From positions 1-5,537 of the forward strand of contig JAEWGK010000155.1 of NCBI GenBank assembly GCA_023388385.1: a stretch of DNA of 5,537 nucleotides, in the 5' to 3' direction. Below, piece by piece: positions 1 to 5,537 of this stretch. A program made the position numbers and the translations under genes. Under the pieces are notes generated by a model, which was given only the letters and a program-made list of their open reading frames with translations, was not told the origin of the DNA and did not search any database. Source of the DNA: Actinomycetes bacterium (lineage in GTDB: Bacteria; Actinomycetota; Actinomycetes; Mycobacteriales; Mycobacteriaceae). Positions within the stretch are counted from its first letter, which is position 1. The number at the start of each line of letters is the position of its first letter.

Positions 1-1
1 C

Positions 2-286
2 TCCCGCTCCACTGCCTACGCGATGACCGGCGACTACCGCGCCTCGGACCCGACGTGCGCGTACATCCCGCCGCAGTGGCGCCGGATGCGCGAGTCCGGG
101 GAGGTCACGGCCGACGATCCGGGCGTCAACCGCGACGCGTTGGCGCTGCTCAACGGGGGCACGTCGCTGACGGCGGCGGGGCTGACCGCGGCGCAGGGCC
201 GCGTCGAGGTGCCCGAGGTCGTCGCGGACGACGACGGCCGCGTGCGGCTGCCGATGCCGCATCCGCGCCTCCACGAGGTGGCGTAG
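2..286 (+). CDS. C-terminal end of an unrecognised protein (5' end outside window)
   Basis: The frame is open from the window edge and ends at TAG 284-286, leaving 94 visible residues. The codons strongly prefer G or C in the third position, as in the other housekeeping genes here, so I take it as real coding sequence. The visible part begins with a polar stretch (TGDYRASDPTC), has a tryptophan/arginine segment (PPQWRRMRE), then an alanine/threonine-rich segment (SLTAAGLTAAQGRVEVPEVV), and ends in RLPMPHPRLHEVA. There is no membrane segment and no motif that I can tie to a family, so I give no function. The internal ATG at 23 is not a credible start: it has no ribosome binding site and the frame stays open upstream. 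A short GGCG/CGCC inverted repeat (280-290) brackets the stop codon. The next gene on the same strand starts 216 bases later behind its own promoter-like sequence, so the two are probably not one operon. Confidence 0.7.
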   Translation, partial: SRSTAYAMTGDYRASDPTCAYIPPQWRRMRESGEVTADDPGVNRDALALLNGGTSLTAAGLTAAQGRVEVPEVVADDDGRVRLPMPHPRLHEVA

Positions 287-322
287 CGCCGGGCCGCAGG
301 CGCGCTCACGACGATCATCCCC

Positions 323-337
323 GGCGGGCTAGCCGCC
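323..337 (+). terminator. weak hairpin downstream of the first gene
   Basis: GGCGG (323-327) and CCGCC (333-337) can pair around a five-base loop GCTAG, 36 bases after the stop of the first gene. There is no T-run after it, so it is at best a weak or Rho-assisted terminator. GC-rich DNA yields such short hairpins by chance. Confidence 0.2.
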
Positions 338-396
338 CTGCGCGACTGGGAGACCCGCCCGTGACCCCCGCTGTGCCGACTGGGGGAACGCTCCCG

Positions 397-427
397 TTGA
401 CCCAATCCGCCTTATATCCAAAATTAT
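397..427 (+). promoter_or_regulatory. putative promoter of the CAP-domain gene
   Basis: TTGACC at 397-402 matches five of six bases of a -35 element. It is followed by an unusually AT-rich patch for this window (411-430), holding AATTAT at 422-427 as a possible -10 with a 19-base spacer. Other registers are possible (AAAATT at 420-425 gives 17 bases), so the exact -10 is uncertain. The location, 75 to 105 bases before a gene with a good ribosome binding site and after an unrelated stop codon, supports a promoter here. Confidence 0.4.
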
Positions 428-449
428 AGGTACCACATCAGCAGGGGCC

Positions 450-473
450 TCCCGGCAGGTGACTCCCGGCAGG
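450..473. repeat. 10-bp direct repeat TCCCGGCAGG in the leader of the CAP gene
   Basis: TCCCGGCAGG occurs at 450-459 and again at 464-473, a start-to-start spacing of 14 bases. A related GCAGGGG occurs at 441-447 and overlaps the second copy at 469-475. The copies lie between the presumed promoter and the ribosome binding site of the CAP gene. They could be a direct-repeat operator or a local duplication; the sequence alone does not decide. Confidence 0.5.
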
Positions 474-488
474 GGACGCGCCCCGTAC

Positions 489-495
489 GAAGGGA
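489..495 (+). promoter_or_regulatory. ribosome binding site fixing a GTG start
   Basis: GAAGGGA lies seven bases before the GTG at 503. It supports GTG rather than any later ATG as the start, and the start it selects gives an intact signal peptide. Confidence 0.7.
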
Positions 496-502
496 TTTTG
501 CG

Positions 503-931
503 GTGATCGCGAAAAAGCTGGCCATGTGCGCGGCCGGACTCGTCATCGGCGCCATGTGCGCCGTCGGCACCCCCGCGCCCGCCCACGCCACCACCATCGG
601 AAATGACATGATCGCCCTGGTCAACCAGTATCGAGTCTCCTTGGGACTTCACCCCGTGAAGAAGGATCCCAGCATTCAGGGTGAGGCCACTGAGTGGGCC
701 AACACTATGGCACACGGCGACCGTTATGAACATTCTTCCAAGAATCTGTATGAGATTATCTTCAACCCCGGCCTTGATGTTCCCGATAGCGACCTTGCCC
801 CCTATTCCGTGAATGCATGGAGGAACTCTCCATCACATAACAGGATCATGCTGGAGGAAAACATCACTAGGGTGGGCGCGGATTGCGCCAAAGGAAAGAA
901 GGCCAACTATTGCATCATGAACTTTATGTGA
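503..931 (+). CDS. small secreted CAP (SCP/PR-1-like) domain protein
   Basis: This 142-residue protein starts at GTG 503 and ends at TGA 929-931. Residues 1-29 form a signal peptide: lysines at 4-5, a hydrophobic core, and a signal-peptidase I site after Ala-His-Ala (27-29). The rest fits a minimal bacterial CAP domain: the opening helix MIALVNQYRVSLGL with a following EATEWANTMA helix, a histidine at 77 (EHSS), a glutamate at 84 (LYEI), and the WRNSPSHN block (106-113) that resembles the usual W-x-NSPGH motif. His77, Glu84 and His112 are likely the CAP cavity residues, but the usual GENI motif reads KNLYEI. Cys128 and Cys137 could form a disulfide outside the cell. CAP proteins are secreted and vary widely in role, so I assign no substrate. 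The mature part is about 51% GC (601-930), while the signal-peptide part is about 72% (503-600), which suggests transfer or fusion. The signal peptide holds an 11-base repeat (521-531, 551-561) coding AMCA twice. The gene converges with the nitroreductase gene. Confidence 0.8.
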   Translation: MIAKKLAMCAAGLVIGAMCAVGTPAPAHATTIGNDMIALVNQYRVSLGLHPVKKDPSIQGEATEWANTMAHGDRYEHSSKNLYEIIFNPGLDVPDSDLAPYSVNAWRNSPSHNRIMLEENITRVGADCAKGKKANYCIMNFM

Positions 932-1001
932 CAGTCGCCCGCCAATAGGTACGATATGATAATCGAGCCACCGCTACCTCCGCCCTTTTCCGATACGCAA
1001 G

Positions 1002-1018
1002 GCCCGCACGGGACGGGC
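1002..1018. terminator. possible hairpin in the convergent gap
   Basis: GCCCG (1002-1006) and CGGGC (1014-1018) pair around a seven-base loop between the converging CAP and nitroreductase genes. It could end transcription from either side, but neither side has a T-run and an alternative tight fold (CCCG-CA-CGGG, 1003-1012) competes with it. The rest of the 932-1077 gap holds a short CGAT/ATCG inverted repeat (952-965) and a C-run. Confidence 0.25.
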
Positions 1019-1051
1019 GGGGTTGACGGCATCGGAGAGGCTGGCTGATAT

Positions 1052-1067
1052 CCCCCCCCCACGTGGG
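1052..1067. repeat. nine-C run joined to a CCCACGTGGG palindrome
   Basis: Nine consecutive C residues (1052-1060) run directly into the perfect 10-bp palindrome CCCACGTGGG (1058-1067), 11 bases beyond the stop codon of the nitroreductase gene. The tract is outside any coding frame that I accept. It may be prone to slippage or sequencing error. Confidence 0.5.
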
Positions 1068-1077
1068 ATTCAGGCCG

Positions 1078-1722
1078 TCACGTAAACTCCGGAGCCTCCG
1101 TGCGGGTGCGCTTGAGCTCGAAGAAGTGCGGGTGGGAGCCGAGGGCGACGGCGCTGTCGAAGATGCGGCCGGCTTCCTCACCGCGCGGGATGCGGGTGAG
1201 CACCGGGCCGAAGAAGGCGGTGTCGCCGAGCTTCACGACGGGCGTGCCGACCTCGTCGCCCACCGCGTCCATCGCCCCCTGGTGGTATGCCCGCAGATCA
1301 CCGTCGTACTCGTCCGAGTGGGCGGCGTCGAAGCGCCCGGCGGGCAGGCCGGCCTCCTCCAGGGACTCCTTGATGATCTCGTCGTAGACGTGCTCCGGCT
1401 CGACGCGCTCGCGGTCGACGGGGCCCTCGTCGTGGATTTTGGTGCCCATGATCGTGTACAGGCCGCCGAGCCTGTCCTCGCCGTCGTTCTTTGCGACAGC
1501 GGTGAATACTCGGGCCGGCGCCCAGTTGGAGCGCATGAGCTCGCGATAGTCGTGGGGAAGTTCGGTCCGCCCCTCGTTGAGGACGGACAGGCTCATCGGC
1601 TGCCAGCGCACCTCGATGTCGCGGACCTTCTCGACCTCGCGAATCCACCGGGAGGTGATCCAGCAGAAGGGGCAGGAGACGTCGAACCAGAAGGTGACCT
1701 GCTGGCGGGTGGAGTCGGACAT
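1078..1722 (-). CDS. DsbA-fold mycothiol-dependent nitroreductase-like protein (Rv2466c family)
   Basis: The protein has 214 residues, from ATG 1722 to TGA 1078, close to the roughly 207 residues of M. tuberculosis Rv2466c. It starts with a thioredoxin-fold strand (VTFWFDVSCPFCW) carrying the redox pair Cys17-Pro-Phe-Cys20. A helical insertion follows (about 43-150, including LPHDYRELMRSNWAPARVF and YTIMGTKIH), then the GTPVV segment, with the fold's expected cis-proline at 161, and a final TAFFGPVL segment. Members are cytoplasmic and use mycothiol for thiol-disulfide chemistry; Rv2466c reduces nitro compounds. The start is set by GAAAGGA (1729-1735) six bases upstream, and an ATG ten codons earlier has no such site. 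The first position between the cysteines is proline as in Rv2466c, but the second is phenylalanine, whereas I recall tryptophan there (CPWC). In M. tuberculosis this gene is divergent from pepN; here two SUKH genes lie between them. A general FrnE-like DsbA oxidoreductase is the alternative reading. Confidence 0.88.
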   Translation of the reverse strand: MSDSTRQQVTFWFDVSCPFCWITSRWIREVEKVRDIEVRWQPMSLSVLNEGRTELPHDYRELMRSNWAPARVFTAVAKNDGEDRLGGLYTIMGTKIHDEGPVDRERVEPEHVYDEIIKESLEEAGLPAGRFDAAHSDEYDGDLRAYHQGAMDAVGDEVGTPVVKLGDTAFFGPVLTRIPRGEEAGRIFDSAVALGSHPHFFELKRTRTEAPEFT

Positions 1723-1795
1723 GGGTTTTCCTTTCGTCGGATGTCGCCTCAAGGCTAGCCGAGAGAATCCATTGACATATCACCGTATTGTGCGT
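1723..1795 (-). promoter_or_regulatory. upstream region of the nitroreductase gene
   Basis: These bases separate the nitroreductase start from the hairpin behind the SUKH genes. Besides the ribosome binding site (1729-1735), the minus strand offers TAGCCT (rc of 1752-1757) as a possible TANNNT-type -10 element, but no good -35 stands at the right distance. A perfect TTGACA exists at 1772-1777 on the plus strand with no -10 partner, and GGCTAGCC (1753-1760) is palindromic. I infer a promoter here because the hairpin would cut the gene off from the SUKH transcript. Confidence 0.3.
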
Positions 1796-1816
1796 GGCGG
1801 CGCTTCCCGCGCCACC
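1796..1816 (-). terminator. strong hairpin just after the SUKH gene pair
   Basis: On the minus strand GGTGGCGC pairs with GCGCCGCC around the five-base loop GGGAA, giving an eight-base-pair stem with one G-T (G-U) wobble. It begins only four bases past the TAG at 1821-1823. No T-run follows, as is common in actinobacterial terminators. Its position and strength suggest that it ends or weakens the SUKH transcript before the nitroreductase gene. Confidence 0.5.
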
Positions 1817-1820
1817 GCCC

Positions 1821-2282
1821 CTACGCCGTCAGGGTGCGGGCGACGACCTCGAGGTACGCGGCCCAGGAGCCGTGCCGGCACGGCGTGACGCCGTCCTCGT
1901 GGTCCATGAACCGCAGCTCACCGGTGGCGACGTCGACGACGATGGAGTTGCCGGCCCCGTCGGAGGTCAGAGGAACGAGATTGGGAGTCCACCAGGTGTC
2001 GCCCCAGTCCTCCTCGTCGTAAAGGCCCTTCCAGATGTCCCACTCGGCGATGATCTCCTCGCAGGACAGGATCCACTCGTTGACGGGCGACGTCTCGAGT
2101 TCCGCCGTGACGTCGAAGACGGAGTCCGGCGGCAGACCGTCGTGGAGCAGGAGCGAGGCACGGATCTCCTCCGGCAGGCGGGCCCCGACGACGGCCTCCA
2201 CCCGGGCGAGATCCTCCGCGGATGCCGGCGGATTGACTTCGACGGAGGCGGCGAGGGCCGCCCAGGAACGTTCGATGCTCAT
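1821..2282 (-). CDS. SMI1/KNR4 (SUKH) family protein, downstream copy
   Basis: The 153-residue protein runs from ATG 2282 to TAG 1821. It has the SUKH pattern: an N-terminal helix (MSIERSWAALA), a PPASAEDLARVEAVVGARLPEE segment (18-39) leading into the helix ending SLLLHDG (43-49), a tryptophan-rich middle (W81, W84, W93, W97, W98), and the core VPLTSDGAGNSIVVDVATG (103-121), in which a loop leads into a strand. A last helix (SWAAYLEVVARTL) closes the fold. Bacterial SUKH proteins often bind and neutralise polymorphic toxins in the cytoplasm; that role is inferred from the family, not seen here. It is a clear paralogue of the next gene upstream, with roughly half of residues identical by eye. 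The MSIERSW start is chosen because the copies align from there; the ribosome binding site is poor (TGGGA, close to the start). An upstream in-frame ATG at 2312 adds ten residues that the paralogue lacks. The gene follows its paralogue by 39 bases, likely in one transcript. Confidence 0.8.
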   Translation of the reverse strand: MSIERSWAALAASVEVNPPASAEDLARVEAVVGARLPEEIRASLLLHDGLPPDSVFDVTAELETSPVNEWILSCEEIIAEWDIWKGLYDEEDWGDTWWTPNLVPLTSDGAGNSIVVDVATGELRFMDHEDGVTPCRHGSWAAYLEVVARTLTA

Positions 2283-2321
2283 GTTCCCATCGTGACACCG
2301 GAACCGGCGCACGGCGACGGA

Positions 2322-2786
2322 CTATCTCCCGACGACCCGGGCGACGGCGGCGAGGTAGTCGCCCCAGGTCCGCCACCGCGCCGGCTCGTGGCCGACCTCG
2401 GGGTCAAGGTAGAGCAACTCCCCCGTGCCCACGTCGACGGCGATGGAGTTGCCCTCGCCGCCGTCGGCCAGCGGCACCATGGACGGCGCCCACATGCCGT
2501 CGTCGACGTCGCCGCAGTCGCGGAGCTCCCGCCACCTGCGCCAGTCCCGGATGATGGCGTTGCAGCCCATGATCGCCTCGTAGACGTCCTCGGCGTTGCC
2601 GTCGCCGAGGGCGTCGAACATGTCCTCCTCCGGCACGCCGTCGTGCAGGAGCAGCGACCGCCGGACGTCGTCGGGGAGTTCCGCGCCGATGACGTCCTCG
2701 ACGCGCACGACGTCGTCCTCGGACGCGGGCGGCCGGGTCGAGGGGATGGCGGCGGCGATGGCGCGCCAGGACCGTTCGATACTCAT
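2322..2786 (-). CDS. SMI1/KNR4 (SUKH) family protein, upstream copy
   Basis: The 154-residue protein runs from ATG 2786 to TAG 2322. It carries the same order of features as its neighbour: MSIERSWRAIAAAI, then PPASEDDVVRVEDVIGAELP (19-38), the helix ending SLLLHDG (44-50), a variable acidic middle (EDMFDALGDGNAEDVYEAI), the WAPSMVPLADGGEGNSIAVD core near 99-118, a TGELLYLDPE strand, and a closing helix (TWGDYLAAVARVV). The variable middle (about 52-98) is where the two copies differ most, as expected if each binds a different partner. It is the first gene of a two-gene minus-strand unit. There is no good ribosome binding site, and a -10-like TTAGAT sits eight bases before the ATG, so a leaderless or nearly leaderless mRNA is possible. 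No toxin gene is present in the window. The family call is firm; a role in toxin immunity is inferred from family knowledge only. Confidence 0.82.
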   Translation of the reverse strand: MSIERSWRAIAAAIPSTRPPASEDDVVRVEDVIGAELPDDVRRSLLLHDGVPEEDMFDALGDGNAEDVYEAIMGCNAIIRDWRRWRELRDCGDVDDGMWAPSMVPLADGGEGNSIAVDVGTGELLYLDPEVGHEPARWRTWGDYLAAVARVVGR

Positions 2787-2793
2787 GTCGCCG

Positions 2794-2822
2794 ATCTAAT
2801 TTCCCCAGGCAATGTAACGCAA
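2794..2822 (-). promoter_or_regulatory. putative promoter of the SUKH pair, possibly leaderless
   Basis: Read on the minus strand, TTGCGT (rc of 2817-2822) and TTAGAT (rc of 2794-2799) are 17 bases apart. The -10 match is only three of six to TATAAT. A start of transcription about seven bases after TTAGAT would fall at or next to the A of the ATG at 2786, which would explain the missing ribosome binding site. Confidence 0.35.
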
Positions 2823-2835
2823 GGGGTGATTCCTC

Positions 2836-2860
2836 CCCCGCCCCGCGCCGTCGGGCGGGG
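2836..2860. repeat. perfect 8-bp inverted repeat in the divergent control region
   Basis: CCCCGCCC (2836-2843) and GGGCGGGG (2853-2860) are exact reverse complements around a nine-base centre. The repeat lies between the SUKH promoter and the aminopeptidase gene. It could be a regulator site or an RNA hairpin in either direction. A second, shorter palindrome CGGGCCCG occurs at 2901-2908. Confidence 0.5.
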
Positions 2861-2912
2861 CCCGTGCGGAGTGGGTGCCGTCGTCGCGCACGACCCGTGT
2901 CGGGCCCGCCAG

Positions 2913-2918
2913 TACGCT
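2913..2918 (+). promoter_or_regulatory. possible -10 element of the aminopeptidase gene
   Basis: TACGCT fits the loose actinobacterial TANNNT -10 pattern and lies 77 bases before the start codon. No convincing -35 is present (ACGACC at 2890-2895 is the best at a 17-base spacing). The match is weak and could be chance. Confidence 0.25.
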
Positions 2919-2980
2919 GGAGCGCAGCACGGCGCGGCTGCGGCGTCCCCACGGCGGGCGCCGGACCGCCCCCGACGGAC

Positions 2981-2988
2981 GAAGGAGA
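2981..2988 (+). promoter_or_regulatory. strong ribosome binding site before pepN
   Basis: GAAGGAGA includes the near-ideal core AAGGAG (2982-2987), eight bases before the GTG at 2996, and fixes that codon as the start. Confidence 0.8.
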
Positions 2989-2995
2989 TCCCCAC

Positions 2996-5537
<2,542 letters not shown>

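Noticed and set aside
34..405. Minus-strand and alternative plus-strand frames over the first gene
   Set aside because: They are Arg/Ser/Ala-rich, lack ribosome binding sites, and run against the coding bias of the 2-286 frame.
515..562. A lipoprotein signal (lipobox) in the CAP protein, because of Cys9 and Cys19 in LAMC and GAMC
   Set aside because: The residue before each cysteine is Met rather than Gly, Ala or Ser, and a good signal-peptidase I site follows at Ala-His-Ala.
1063..1758. A 231-codon plus-strand frame opposite the nitroreductase gene
   Set aside because: The minus-strand frame has a thioredoxin fold, a CPFC motif and a good ribosome binding site; the opposite frame has no recognisable domain.
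1772..1800. A plus-strand promoter starting from the perfect TTGACA at 1772-1777
   Set aside because: No -10 element stands 16-19 bases downstream (TGGCGG region), and no plus-strand gene follows.
2787..2808. A SigH-type promoter (GGGAAA on the minus strand) before the SUKH genes as a relic of stress control of the nitroreductase
   Set aside because: The required GTT-type -10 element is missing at the right distance, so the GGGAAA match is not enough.

Overview
The window is high-GC actinobacterial DNA, most likely from a Corynebacterium or close mycolic-acid relative. This rests on the strong G/C bias at third codon positions, the actinobacterial-type aminopeptidase N, and a mycothiol-linked DsbA-fold nitroreductase next to it. 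In Mycobacterium tuberculosis the same two families are divergent neighbours (Rv2466c / Rv2467 pepN). The species cannot be fixed from the sequence alone.

Layout, left to right. (1) 2-286 (+): the last 94 codons of a gene that I do not recognise. (2) 287-502: a non-coding gap with a promoter-like AT-rich patch and a 10-bp direct repeat in the presumed leader of the next gene. (3) 503-931 (+): a small secreted CAP/SCP-family protein; its signal-peptide part is GC-rich like the rest of the window, but its mature domain is only about 51% GC. (4) 932-1077: a convergent gap with a small hairpin, a nine-C run and a CCCACGTGGG palindrome. (5) 1078-1722 (-): a DsbA-fold protein resembling mycothiol-dependent nitroreductase. 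(6) 1821-2282 and 2322-2786 (-): two tandem paralogues of the SMI1/KNR4 (SUKH) family, ending in a strong hairpin at 1796-1816. (7) 2787-2995: a divergent control region with a perfect 8-bp inverted repeat. (8) 2996 to the window end (+): aminopeptidase N, 847 codons visible and probably nearly complete.

How it fits together. The nitroreductase and aminopeptidase are housekeeping genes for thiol redox and peptide turnover, and they probably belong to an ancestral divergent pair. The two SUKH genes sit exactly between them, so the simplest reading is that a duplicated immunity-type cassette was inserted into, or grew within, the old shared promoter region. The low-GC CAP gene on the other side of the nitroreductase may be a second accessory gain. 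No toxin, transposase, integrase, tRNA, rRNA or CRISPR array is visible. I see no convincing complete new system; the most interesting parts are the toxin-less SUKH pair and the compositionally split CAP gene.
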